Notes: generated by a model not told the origin, from the sequence alone. A DNA stretch of 8,553 nt from an uncultured Collinsella sp. (GCA_900552295.1 URZB01000056.1:1-8553); one strand, 5' to 3'. Counted from the first letter of the stretch, positions 1 to 6,570 are shown. Numbers and translations: made by a program.

Positions 1-2
1 TA

Positions 3-35
3 TCGTCGGCAGCGTCAGATGTGTATAAGAGACAG
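3..35 (+). other. Illumina Nextera Read 1 transposase adapter (sequencing artefact)
   Basis: These 33 nt match the Nextera Read 1 adapter: the 14-nt TCGTCGGCAGCGTC followed by the 19-nt Tn5 mosaic end AGATGTGTATAAGAGACAG at 17-35. The two bases before it (TA) are probably the end of the i5 index. This is library DNA, not genome. Genomic sequence starts at 36, and the murG reading frame is truncated there for this reason. Confidence 0.98.
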
Positions 36-559
36 TCTTTGGTGGTTCGCTCGGTGCTCAGCATCTCAACGAGCGCGTTGCCTCGCTCAAGAGTGAGCTG
101 CTGACCCGCGAGAATCTCTACGTTTTGCATTCGACGGGTGCCGACGGCTTTGAGGAGACCGAGCGCGCTTTGGCGCTGACGCCCGAGGAGGCGAAGCGCT
201 ATCGAGTCCAGCCCTACATCGACAACATGGGCGATATGCTGGCTGCGGCCGATTTGGTGCTCTCGCGTTCCGGTGCCTCGAGCGTGGCCGAGATCGCCGC
301 GCTTGCCGTGCCCTCGGTACTCGTGCCGTACCCGCACGCCACGGCCGACCACCAGACCACGAATGCGTGTTACCTGGTCGATGCCGGTGCCGGCGTGCTA
401 TGCGCCGATGCCGATATCGACGCCCCTGCCTTTGCCGACGAGCTGCTGCACCTGATCGATGACGCTGCGGCGCGTGATGCGATGCGTCAGGCGGCGCGTG
501 GCTTGGCCCAGGACCGTGCCGCCGCACTTTTGGCCGATGCGGTAGAGGGATTGCGTTAG
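36..559 (+). CDS. murG: MurG, lipid II-forming GlcNAc transferase, C-terminal half (5' truncated by contig end)
   Basis: MurG is the membrane-associated GT28 glycosyltransferase that moves GlcNAc from UDP-GlcNAc onto lipid I to give lipid II on the cytoplasmic face of the membrane. The frame is open from codon 38 (Phe) to TAG at 557-559, leaving 173 residues of a protein usually about 350-370 long. The fragment opens with FGGSLGAQHLN, the glycine-rich loop that begins the C-terminal Rossmann domain. It continues with VQPYIDNMGDMLAAADLVLS and RSGASSVAEIAALAVPSVLV, the UDP-GlcNAc-binding region, and then PYPHATADHQTTNACYLVDA. A TTG at 125 could be mistaken for a start, but homology continues upstream to the adapter junction, so this is a truncated gene and not a short ORF. 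murC follows after 97 nt, the usual dcw order. The N-terminal domain lies outside the contig. Confidence 0.95.
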
Positions 560-639
560 TTAGACGGGATATCGCCGGTCGCCCTCGCGCGGATGCGGTA
601 GGTGCGGTACAGTTAATGGGTTACAGGCAGTGTTTACGC

Positions 640-645
640 AAGGAG
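640..645 (+). promoter_or_regulatory. Ribosome binding site that selects the murC start
   Basis: AAGGAG lies 11 nt before the ATG at 657. The same frame is open back to a GTG at 630, but that codon is upstream of this Shine-Dalgarno sequence and has none of its own, so 657 is the better start. The 97-nt murG-murC gap shows no convincing terminator or promoter. Confidence 0.6.
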
Positions 646-656
646 TACACGAGCAC

Positions 657-2075
657 ATGGCTGATTCCCAGACTGCAACCTCCGCGCCCGAGTTCAAGAG
701 CGCCCATTTTATCGGTATCGGTGGCGCCGGCATGAGCGGCATCGCCCTCGTCCTGCACGAGCGCGGTTATACCGTTACCGGCTCCGACCTTAAGACGTCG
801 CGCTATATTCGCCAGCTTACCCGTGCCGGCGTGAAGGTCCACGTGGGCCATGAGGCTGCGACGATCGACGAGGTCAAGCCCGACGTGGTTGTGGTCTCCA
901 CCGCTATTCCCGAGTCCAACCCCGAGCTCGTGCGTGCACGCGAGCTGGGTATTCACGTGTGGCCCCGCGCCAAGATGCTCTCGGCTCTGGGCCACGGCTA
1001 CACCACCGTCGCCGTTGCCGGCACGCACGGCAAGACCACGACGTCTTCGATGTGCGCCACGATGCTCGATCGCATGGGTCTGGACCCCAGCTTTTTGATC
1101 GGCGGCATCGTCGAGGGCTACGACACCAACGGCAAGAACGGCTCGGGTGACTACTTTGTCGCCGAGGCCGACGAGTCCGATAGCTCGTTCCTGTTCCTGA
1201 ACCCCAACGTGGTCATCGTGACCAACGTCGAGGCCGACCATCTCGATCACTACTCGGGCATCGAGGAGATCGAGGCCACCTTTGCCAAGTTTATGGGTCT
1301 GGTGGGCGAGGACGGCACCGTCATTGTTTGCGGCGAGGACCCGCATCTGGTCGAGCTCGCCAAGTCGACGGGCCGTCATGTGCTTTCCTATGGCTTTGCC
1401 GAGAACAACGACATCGTCTGCGTACATCCGGATGTCAAGGGCATCCAGAGCGACTTTATCGTTCGCTTTGAGGACGGCACCGAGCACGCTGTCGAGATCA
1501 AGAGCAACCCCGGTCGTCACAACATGCTCAACGCCACGGCCGTCTTGACCGTCGCCCATGTCCTTGGCCTCGATATCGACGCCGCCGCTAAGGCACTTTC
1601 GAGTTTTGAGGGCGTCCGCCGTCGCTTTACCCACGTGGGCGATATCGACGGCATCACGGTGGTTGACGATTACGGCCATCATCCCACCGAGATCAAGGCG
1701 ACGCTCGCTGCTGCCTCTTCGCTGGGCTACAAACATGTCGACGTCGTGTTCCAGCCGCACCGCTATTCGCGCCTGCAGGCTCTGTGCGATGACTTTGCCG
1801 ATGCCTTTGCCAACGCCGACAAGCTGCTGCTGATCGATGTATTCTCCGCCGGCGAGATGCCGATCCCGGGCGTTACCTCCAAGATGCTCGCAGATACCGT
1901 TCGCGCTAAGCACCCCGGCAAGGAGGTCGTGTACTGCTCCAGTCGTCTTGAGCTCAACCAGGAGCTTGAGAAGCTCGTGGGCGAGGGCGACCTGCTGCTC
2001 ACCATGGGTGCCGGTGACGTTACGACCGTCGGCCCCGAGTTCATCGAGTATCTGACTGCCAAGAAAGACGCTTAA
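657..2075 (+). CDS. murC: MurC, UDP-N-acetylmuramate--L-alanine ligase
   Basis: MurC is the cytoplasmic ATP-dependent ligase that joins L-alanine to UDP-MurNAc, the first step of stem-peptide assembly. The 472 residues are a normal length and the three Mur-ligase domains are intact. The N-terminal UDP-binding Rossmann fold has GIGGAGMSGIA at 20-30. The central ATPase domain has the P-loop GTHGKTTT at 122-129, EADESDSSFLFL at 170-181 and TNVEADHLDHYSG at 189-201. The HNMLNATAV stretch is at 288-296. The C-terminal domain has FEGVRRRFTHVG at 317-328, DDYGHHPTEI at 337-346 and FQPHRYSR at 365-372. The DYGHHP and QPHRYSR signatures separate MurC from MurD, MurE and MurF. The start at 657 is chosen for its RBS; a GTG at 630 would add nine residues. 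murB begins 5 nt after the TAA stop. No missing catalytic motif is seen. Confidence 0.97.
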   Translation: MADSQTATSAPEFKSAHFIGIGGAGMSGIALVLHERGYTVTGSDLKTSRYIRQLTRAGVKVHVGHEAATIDEVKPDVVVVSTAIPESNPELVRARELGIHVWPRAKMLSALGHGYTTVAVAGTHGKTTTSSMCATMLDRMGLDPSFLIGGIVEGYDTNGKNGSGDYFVAEADESDSSFLFLNPNVVIVTNVEADHLDHYSGIEEIEATFAKFMGLVGEDGTVIVCGEDPHLVELAKSTGRHVLSYGFAENNDIVCVHPDVKGIQSDFIVRFEDGTEHAVEIKSNPGRHNMLNATAVLTVAHVLGLDIDAAAKALSSFEGVRRRFTHVGDIDGITVVDDYGHHPTEIKATLAAASSLGYKHVDVVFQPHRYSRLQALCDDFADAFANADKLLLIDVFSAGEMPIPGVTSKMLADTVRAKHPGKEVVYCSSRLELNQELEKLVGEGDLLLTMGAGDVTTVGPEFIEYLTAKKDA

Positions 2076-2080
2076 CCTCT

Positions 2081-2992
2081 ATGGGTCTGTTTAACGCCGT
2101 CATGGCGCTTTCGGGCATGATCGACACGGACGTGGTCGAGGACGAACGTCTTGCACGCCATACAAGCTATCGTATCGGCGGCAAGGCCGACCTCTTTGTG
2201 ACGTGCCATAGCTACCATGCCCTGCGTCGCGCCGTGGCGGTGCTCGATCGCGAGCAGGTGCCGTGGGTCATCATCGGCAAGGGCTCCAATCTGCTGGTTG
2301 CCGATGGCGGTTATCGCGGTGCCGTCATTTCGCTCGGACGTGAGTTTCAGCGCACGGTTGTTGCCGATGACGGTTGTACGCTGACGGTCGGTGCGGGCGT
2401 GATGTTTGCGCGCCTGGTCAACGATGCCCTGTCGCGTAGCCTCTCGGGCCTTGAGTTTGCCGTTGGCATCCCTGGTTCGGTCGGCGGTGCGATATCTATG
2501 AATGCCGGCACACGGACCGAGTGGATTGGCTCGCTGGTTGAGGATGTCGTAACGTTTGACCCGGCATCCGGTATCAAGCATTATGCGGGGTCCGAGATCA
2601 CTTGGGGCTACCGCGAATGTAACCTTCCCCGCAATGAGATCATCCTCGAGTGCGTGCTCAAGCTTAAACCGGCGCCCAAGGCCGACATTCGCGAGCGCAT
2701 GGAGCGGTACCTGACGAGGCGCAAACGTACGCAGCCCATGGGTCGCGCATCCTGCGGGTCGGTCTTTCGTAACCCGCCCGATGCGAGTGTGGGCAAGCTT
2801 ATCGAGGATTGTGGATTAAAGGGTTTTTCGATTGGCGGCGCGGAAGTTTCGCCCGTTCACGCTAATTTTATCGTTAATAACGGAACTGCCTCGGCCGATG
2901 ACGTTGCCGCGGTTATCAGACATGTGCACGGAAAGGTGAGGGAGGCGTATGGCATCGAGCTCAGACCGGAAGTTAAATTCCTCGGCTTCTAG
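2081..2992 (+). CDS. murB: MurB, UDP-N-acetylenolpyruvoylglucosamine reductase (type II)
   Basis: MurB is a FAD enzyme that uses NADPH to reduce UDP-GlcNAc-enolpyruvate to UDP-MurNAc, the substrate of MurC encoded just upstream. The 303 residues cover the FAD_binding_4 domain and the MurB C-terminal domain. Visible motifs are ARHTSYRIGGKAD at 25-37, IGKGSNLLVAD at 65-75 and GIPGSVGGAISMNAG at 129-143 for FAD binding. GYR ends at Arg178. GRASCGSVFRNP at 221-232 carries the proton-donor Ser227, and ELRPEVKFLGF at 293-303 carries the catalytic Glu297. The length and the GSVFRNP loop fit type II MurB. The start lies 5 nt after the murC stop with only a weak purine run (about 2061-2067) upstream, so translation probably depends on murC by reinitiation. 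In-frame ATGs at 2102 and 2117 are possible alternatives. The last 44 nt overlap ftsQ. Confidence 0.96.
   Translation: MGLFNAVMALSGMIDTDVVEDERLARHTSYRIGGKADLFVTCHSYHALRRAVAVLDREQVPWVIIGKGSNLLVADGGYRGAVISLGREFQRTVVADDGCTLTVGAGVMFARLVNDALSRSLSGLEFAVGIPGSVGGAISMNAGTRTEWIGSLVEDVVTFDPASGIKHYAGSEITWGYRECNLPRNEIILECVLKLKPAPKADIRERMERYLTRRKRTQPMGRASCGSVFRNPPDASVGKLIEDCGLKGFSIGGAEVSPVHANFIVNNGTASADDVAAVIRHVHGKVREAYGIELRPEVKFLGF
2932..2945 (+). promoter_or_regulatory. Ribosome binding site for ftsQ, inside the end of murB
   Basis: The purine run AAAGGTGAGGGAGG precedes the ATG at 2949. AAAGGTG is 10 nt from the start and GGAGG is 3 nt from it. The next in-frame start is the ATG at 3186, which has no such run, so this site supports the start that overlaps murB. 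Confidence 0.6.
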
Positions 2993-4205
2993 AGCATCGA
3001 AACCCCCCTTCCGCCGCGCCGGAGGGCGTTCCGGCGCGCCTGCCAAACCTCAACGCAATACCGTCGCGCATTCTAAGTCTGTCGGGCATGCTCGACAGAC
3101 CAGTCGTCCGGTCGTCGGCTCGCAGCTCGGTAATCGTCCGGCCGCAAAAAAGTCCTCGCGTCCCTCGGTGACGTCAAAGCCTGTTATGGGCGCCAAACCT
3201 GCCCGTCCCATGGCAACTCCTAAGCCCTCGACGGGAACTAAAGCTCCGCGTCCAGGTCGCACGCTGGGCGCATCGAAACCGCGCTCGCTGACATCGGTGC
3301 CGGTTACCGTCAAGAAGCCTTCGGGTAAAAAAAGCGTCAATCCGTTGTCTTCACTTGGGGCGATGGTAAATAAAACATCAGACGCCGCTTCTGTCGTTGC
3401 AGGCAAAGGCAAAATCGTGGGCGGCGTTCTGGCCGCCTTGGCCGTGCTCGTCGTCGTTGCCATCGTGGTGATTAACTCTGGATTGTTTACTGCCACTGAT
3501 ATTCAGATTCAAGGCAGCGAGCATGTGACGAAGCACGATGCTATCCAGCTGATCGATTTGCCCGAGGGAACGTCGCTTTTTAACGTCGATCCCGACCAGA
3601 TTACCGAGGACCTCAAGCAGAACCCGTGGGTCTCGGGCGTGGATGTCCAGCGTCAGTTCCCACATACGCTCATCATTACGCCGATGGAGCGCAAGGTCAT
3701 TGCAATTGCCTATATCAGCTCCGATGACCTTGCCTGGGCCATCGGGGATGATGACACCTGGATCGCCCCGCTGTCGACGTCGGTCGAAGTGGATGACCAG
3801 GGCAACGTCATCACGACGGGGCAGGGCTCAAATACCCTGACCGGCATTGATGCCGCGCTGGCGCTCGCTAAGCACTATGGCGCGGTGTTGTTGACTGATG
3901 TCTCGGCGGATGTCGCTCCGGTTTCCGGCCAGGCAGTGAGCTCCAAGGCCGTTAAGGCTGGCTTGGATTATGTGCGTGGTTTTTCGAGCGAGTTCTTGGG
4001 ACAAGTCAAGGATATTTCCACGCCTTCGGTCGAAGCCATCTCGGCAAACCTCAATAACGGCATTGAGGTGTCGCTGGGCGATTCGAACGATATCGTCAAG
4101 AAGGAGCGCGTAGTCACCAAGCTGCTTTCGCAGGTAGAGGGCGTAACGTATATCAATGTGCGCTCTCCGGGTAACTATACATTTAGGAACGCTCCGACCT
4201 CGTAG
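2949..4205 (+). CDS. ftsQ: FtsQ/DivIB-type cell division protein with long basic cytoplasmic tail
   Basis: FtsQ/DivIB is a bitopic membrane protein of the divisome that links FtsB/FtsL to the septal synthases and regulates their activation. This 418-residue protein has three parts. Residues 1-155 form a cytoplasmic tail rich in Lys, Arg, Pro, Ser, Thr and Ala, with loose KP/RP repeats such as GAKPARPMATPKPSTGTK at 81-98. Residues about 156-176 form one hydrophobic helix of Gly, Val, Leu, Ala and Ile. Residues about 180-248 form a POTRA domain, with DIQIQGSEHVTKHDAI and NPWVSGVDVQRQFPHTLIIT. A FtsQ beta domain then runs to the C-terminus, ending near GVTYINVRSPGNYTF. The protein is longer than most FtsQ proteins, and the tail accounts for this. 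It starts 44 nt inside murB. The position between murB and ftsZ supports the family call; the tail itself matches no function I know. Confidence 0.9.
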   Translation: MASSSDRKLNSSASRASKPPFRRAGGRSGAPAKPQRNTVAHSKSVGHARQTSRPVVGSQLGNRPAAKKSSRPSVTSKPVMGAKPARPMATPKPSTGTKAPRPGRTLGASKPRSLTSVPVTVKKPSGKKSVNPLSSLGAMVNKTSDAASVVAGKGKIVGGVLAALAVLVVVAIVVINSGLFTATDIQIQGSEHVTKHDAIQLIDLPEGTSLFNVDPDQITEDLKQNPWVSGVDVQRQFPHTLIITPMERKVIAIAYISSDDLAWAIGDDDTWIAPLSTSVEVDDQGNVITTGQGSNTLTGIDAALALAKHYGAVLLTDVSADVAPVSGQAVSSKAVKAGLDYVRGFSSEFLGQVKDISTPSVEAISANLNNGIEVSLGDSNDIVKKERVVTKLLSQVEGVTYINVRSPGNYTFRNAPTS

Positions 4206-4278
4206 CGCTGGTTGATGCTTTGTTGAGGGGCCATACCACGCCGTTTATCTGGTTTGTTTGGTTTTCACGGTCAATTAT

Positions 4279-4311
4279 TTGACTGATACGTTCATAATGT
4301 GCAAACATAAT
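4279..4311 (+). promoter_or_regulatory. Possible ftsZ promoter region
   Basis: TTGACT at 4279-4284 resembles a -35 box, and two CATAAT hexamers (4293-4298 and 4306-4311) each match TATAAT at five of six positions. No pairing has ideal spacing: TTGACT to the second CATAAT is 21 nt. A weaker alternative is TTTGCA at 4322-4327 with GTTAAT at 4346-4351, 18 nt apart. The 4206-4404 gap is clearly more AT-rich than its surroundings and holds no gene, so it probably contains one or more ftsZ promoters, but the exact site is unsure. Confidence 0.3.
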
Positions 4312-4320
4312 ACGGTTTAC

Positions 4321-4362
4321 CTTTGCATTTACTTTCAACCTGAAGGTTAATGTGCGCAGGGG
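4321..4362 (+). repeat. Two-part direct repeat, copy upstream of ftsZ
   Basis: CTTTGCATT (4321-4329) and TGTGCGCAGGGG (4351-4362) both recur exactly and in the same order just after ftsZ. Here the two parts are 21 nt apart, and the spacer contains the dyad AACCTGAAGGTT. In the copy after ftsZ they are 2 nt apart. Function is unknown. Confidence 0.6.
4337..4348 (+). promoter_or_regulatory. Perfect 12-bp dyad in the ftsZ leader (operator-like)
   Basis: AACCTGAAGGTT has 5-bp arms around a 2-bp centre. The centre is too small for a hairpin loop, so a protein-binding site is more likely than an RNA structure. A second palindrome, GGGTCGACCC, lies at 4360-4369. No regulator can be named from the sequence. 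Confidence 0.35.
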
Positions 4363-4393
4363 TCGACCCATGCTATGGCTATAACCTTTGTTC

Positions 4394-4399
4394 GGAGGA
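4394..4399 (+). promoter_or_regulatory. Strong ribosome binding site that selects the ftsZ start
   Basis: GGAGGA lies 5 nt before the ATG at 4405. The frame is open back to an ATG at 4375, but that codon has only a distant GGGG run before it, and starting there would place a non-conserved 10-residue extension in front of FtsZ. Confidence 0.85.
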
Positions 4400-4404
4400 C
4401 CGAC

Positions 4405-5559
4405 ATGCACGAGACAGAGATCAACAACTACCTTGCCGTCATTAAGGTGGTCGGCGTCGGCGGCGGCGGTACCAACGCGGTCAATCGAATGATCGAAGAG
4501 GGCATCCGCGGCGTCGAGTTTGTTGCCATCAACACCGATGCTCAGGCACTCGCGATCTCTGATGCCGATATCAAGGTGCACATCGGCACCGACCTTACCC
4601 GCGGCCTGGGCGCCGGCGCCAACCCCGAGGTTGGCCGCAAGGCTGCCGATGAGTCCCGCGACGACATTGCCGAGGCGCTCGCTGGTGCCGACATGGTGTT
4701 CATCACCTGCGGCGAGGGCGGTGGCACCGGTACCGGCGCTGCTCCCATCGTTGCCGATATCGCGATGAACGAGGTCGGTGCGCTGACCGTCGCCGTCGTG
4801 ACCAAGCCCTTCACCTTCGAGGGCCGCAAGCGCAAGAAGAGCGCCGAGGAGGGCATTAAGACCCTCTCCGATTGCGTCGACACCATGATCGTCATCCCTA
4901 ACGATAAGCTGCTCGACATCGCCGAGAAGAAGACCACCATGCTCGAGGCCTTCGCGATTGCCGATGGCGTCCTTTCCCAGGGCACCCAGGGCATCACCGA
5001 CCTCATCACCGTCCCCGGTATCATCAACCTGGACTTCGCCGATGTTAAGACCATCATGAAGCAGGCCGGTACCGCCATGATGGGTATCGGTACCTCTTCT
5101 GGGGACACCCGTGCCGTCGACGCTGCCCAGCAGGCCATCTCCAGCCCGCTGCTCGAGAGCTCCATCGATGGTGCCACGCGCGTGCTGCTCTCCATCGCCG
5201 GTTCCAAGGACCTGGGCATCCAGGAGATCAGCGACGCCGCCGACGTTGTCGCCAACGCCGTCGACCCCGAGGCCAACATCATCTTCGGTACCGTTGTCGA
5301 CGAGTCCCTGGGCGATCAGGTGCGTATCACCGTCATCGCTACGGGCTTCTCCGACTCCAACGTCAACCGTCAGGACGAGCTCTTTGCTGCTCAGCAGTCT
5401 CAGAGCAAGGCCGCTGCCTCCGCTGAGCCGCAGCGCACCGCTCCTGCCACGAGCCCGGCTCAGGCCGCTCCGACCCGCAACGTCGGTGGCACCGAGCTTC
5501 CTAACTTCGGCAACGATCAGTTCGAGCTTCCCGACTTCCTGAAGCGCGGTAGCTTCTAA
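4405..5559 (+). CDS. ftsZ: FtsZ, tubulin-like GTPase of the division ring
   Basis: FtsZ polymerises with GTP at midcell and forms the Z-ring scaffold of the divisome. The 384 residues have normal family length and all key parts. The N-terminal nucleotide-binding segment is [17 protein letters not shown] at 14-30. The tubulin signature [15 protein letters not shown] is at 103-115. [17 protein letters not shown] is at 135-151. The T7 synergy loop [11 protein letters not shown] at 208-218 carries the GTPase-activating Asp209 and Asp213. The second domain includes [20 protein letters not shown] at 229-248. A short Ala/Ser/Pro/Gln linker (about 322-368) leads to the conserved C-terminal peptide [12 protein letters not shown] at 373-384, the docking site for partners such as SepF. 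Codons are strongly biased to C-ending forms, as expected for a highly expressed gene. ftsZ directly follows ftsQ with no ftsA, the actinobacterial arrangement. It has its own leader and a terminator, so it is probably transcribed separately as well. Confidence 0.98.
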   Translation: MHETEINNYLAVIKVVGVGGGGTNAVNRMIEEGIRGVEFVAINTDAQALAISDADIKVHIGTDLTRGLGAGANPEVGRKAADESRDDIAEALAGADMVFITCGEGGGTGTGAAPIVADIAMNEVGALTVAVVTKPFTFEGRKRKKSAEEGIKTLSDCVDTMIVIPNDKLLDIAEKKTTMLEAFAIADGVLSQGTQGITDLITVPGIINLDFADVKTIMKQAGTAMMGIGTSSGDTRAVDAAQQAISSPLLESSIDGATRVLLSIAGSKDLGIQEISDAADVVANAVDPEANIIFGTVVDESLGDQVRITVIATGFSDSNVNRQDELFAAQQSQSKAAASAEPQRTAPATSPAQAAPTRNVGGTELPNFGNDQFELPDFLKRGSF

Positions 5560-5565
5560 GTCGTT

Positions 5566-5588
5566 CTTTGCATTGTTGTGCGCAGGGG
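5566..5588 (+). repeat. Two-part direct repeat, copy downstream of ftsZ
   Basis: CTTTGCATT (5566-5574) and TGTGCGCAGGGG (5577-5588) repeat the two blocks found upstream of ftsZ at 4321-4329 and 4351-4362, but with 2 nt between them instead of 21. The last bases of this copy are also the first bases of the terminator stem. Confidence 0.6.
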
Positions 5589-5618
5589 CGTGTCCGTATG
5601 GACGCGCCCTTTTTATTT
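5586..5618 (+). terminator. Rho-independent terminator after ftsZ
   Basis: GGGCGTGTCC (5586-5595) and GGACGCGCCC (5600-5609) form a 10-bp stem with one G-U pair and a 4-nt GTAT loop. TTTTTATTT follows at 5610-5618. It starts 27 nt after the ftsZ stop, and separates ftsZ from the pgeF-pst genes. Confidence 0.92.
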
Positions 5619-5646
5619 CGACTTTGTAAACTAGAACCTCCAATCT

Positions 5647-5664
5647 CTTTACGTTCCCTTTACG
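5647..5664 (+). promoter_or_regulatory. Candidate PHO-box-like tandem repeat upstream of pgeF-pst
   Basis: CTTTACG occurs at 5647-5653 and again at 5658-5664, separated by TTCC. Two 7-nt direct repeats with a 4-nt spacer and 11-nt period are the layout bound by PhoB/PhoP response regulators in several phyla. The repeat is exact, but its sequence differs from the E. coli (CTGTCAT) and Streptomyces (GTTCACC) units. The assignment rests on geometry plus the pst genes downstream, so it is tentative. Confidence 0.4.
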
Positions 5665-5704
5665 ATTGCCTCCAGCGCAGCAGGTATCCTTTTAGAGAAG
5701 TATG

Positions 5705-5727
5705 ACAGCCGTATAAACGCGGGCTGT
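5705..5727 (+). promoter_or_regulatory. Inverted repeat enclosing a TATAAA element (possible pgeF-pst promoter/operator)
   Basis: ACAGCC (5705-5710) and GGCTGT (5722-5727) flank an 11-nt centre that contains TATAAA (5712-5717), a good -10 match. The best -35 at 17 nt spacing is CTTTTA (5689-5694), which is weak, as expected for an activator-dependent promoter. A GC-rich hairpin with stem GCGGC/GCCGC and loop GAT follows at 5729-5741. The region 5619-5769 holds no gene. Confidence 0.35.
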
Positions 5728-5756
5728 AGCGGCGATGCCGCGGTACTTGTGTTATT

Positions 5757-5762
5757 AGGAGG
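5757..5762 (+). promoter_or_regulatory. Ribosome binding site that selects the pgeF start
   Basis: A perfect AGGAGG lies 7 nt before the ATG at 5770. The frame is open back to a GTG at 5749, but that would place the Shine-Dalgarno sequence inside the coding region. Confidence 0.85.
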
Positions 5763-5769
5763 CTTTAGT

Positions 5770-6570
5770 ATGGCAGCACGTGCGGACAAAGTTTCGCGTG
5801 TCGACCATGATGGAGTTACGTTGGTGGAGGGCGCGACATCCGATGTTCGCTTTGCCTTCACCGAGCGCGCCGGTGGCGTTTCCGAAGATGCGTACTCCTC
5901 ACTCAACTTGGGCTCGCATGTTGGCGATGACCCCTTTGCTGTTCAAGAAAATCGTCGTCGTGCGCTCGAGGCTATGGGTGCCGCCGAGTGCGAGCACAAC
6001 CTGCTCGTTCCCAATCAGGTCCATGGTGATCATATCGTTGCGGTGACCTCGAACGGCGCCGATGACCTTGAGGACGTTCGCGAGCAGATTGCCGAGGGCT
6101 GTGATGCCATCGTCTGCACGGCGCATAACGTGCCCGTGCTGCTCTGCTTTGCCGACTGCGTTCCCGTGGTGCTGGTGGCCCCCGGCGGATTTGCCGTGGT
6201 GCACTCCGGTTGGAAGGGCACGATTGCACGTATTTCCGCCAAGGCGTGCCAGGCGCTTTGCGATGCTGCCGGTTGCGATGCGAGCGACGTTTCCGCCTAT
6301 ATCGGCCCCCATATCTTGGGTGACGAATATGAGGTATCCCAGGAACTCATGGATCGCTTTGCCGCCGAGTTCTCTTGCATCGATGCGAATACCTCTCGCA
6401 TGCTTGATCTTTCCGCTGCCATTCGCGAGGCGCTGGTAGATGTCGGTGTCGACGCGGATAATATCGTGGATACCCAGCTTTCGACCGTGCGTCAGAACGA
6501 CCGCTTTTATTCCTACCGTAACGAGGACGGCACCTGTGGGCGCCATGCTGCGATCGGCGTGATGCTATGA
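5770..6570 (+). CDS. pgeF: PgeF/YfiH (YlmD) laccase-domain protein: peptidoglycan editing factor / purine nucleoside enzyme
   Basis: The 266-residue protein belongs to the Cu-oxidase_4 (DUF152, YfiH/YlmD) family. Family members are reported to act on purine nucleosides (phosphorolysis of adenosine, inosine and methylthioadenosine, and adenosine deamination), and E. coli PgeF keeps wrong residues out of the peptidoglycan stem. Visible motifs are FTERAGGVSEDAYSSLNLGS at 30-49, QVHGD at 83-87, DAIVCTAHNVPVLLCFADCV at 112-131, VVHSGWKGT at 143-151, YIGPHILGDEYEV at 177-189 and YSYRNEDGTCGRHAAIGVM at 247-265. His85, Cys130 and His145 are the expected metal ligands. It carries no signal peptide and is probably cytoplasmic. 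The gene has a strong RBS, follows the ftsZ terminator, and overlaps pstS by 4 nt. Which of the reported activities this protein has cannot be told from sequence; laccase is an old family name. Confidence 0.93.
   Translation: MAARADKVSRVDHDGVTLVEGATSDVRFAFTERAGGVSEDAYSSLNLGSHVGDDPFAVQENRRRALEAMGAAECEHNLLVPNQVHGDHIVAVTSNGADDLEDVREQIAEGCDAIVCTAHNVPVLLCFADCVPVVLVAPGGFAVVHSGWKGTIARISAKACQALCDAAGCDASDVSAYIGPHILGDEYEVSQELMDRFAAEFSCIDANTSRMLDLSAAIREALVDVGVDADNIVDTQLSTVRQNDRFYSYRNEDGTCGRHAAIGVML

Noticed and set aside
560..656. Promoter or terminator in the murG-murC gap
   Set aside because: No stem with a U-tract and no paired -35/-10 hexamers are convincing; only the murC RBS could be supported.
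621..1913. 430-codon minus-strand open frame opposite murC
   Set aside because: It is the antisense shadow of a complete MurC with all its motifs. It has no RBS context or recognisable domain of its own.
3327..3333. A7 run in ftsQ as a programmed frameshift or slippage site
   Set aside because: The zero frame gives an intact FtsQ with membrane helix and POTRA domain. There is no stimulatory structure and no meaningful product in another frame.
4183..5643. 486-codon minus-strand open frame opposite ftsZ
   Set aside because: It is a shadow of ftsZ created by the strong third-position C/G bias. The translation is low-complexity and rich in Gly, Asp, Val, Ala and His, and the plus strand encodes an unmistakable FtsZ.
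5649..5906. 85-codon minus-strand open frame across the pgeF leader
   Set aside because: It overlaps the pgeF 5' end and the putative regulatory region, has biased composition, and shows no domain or RBS support.
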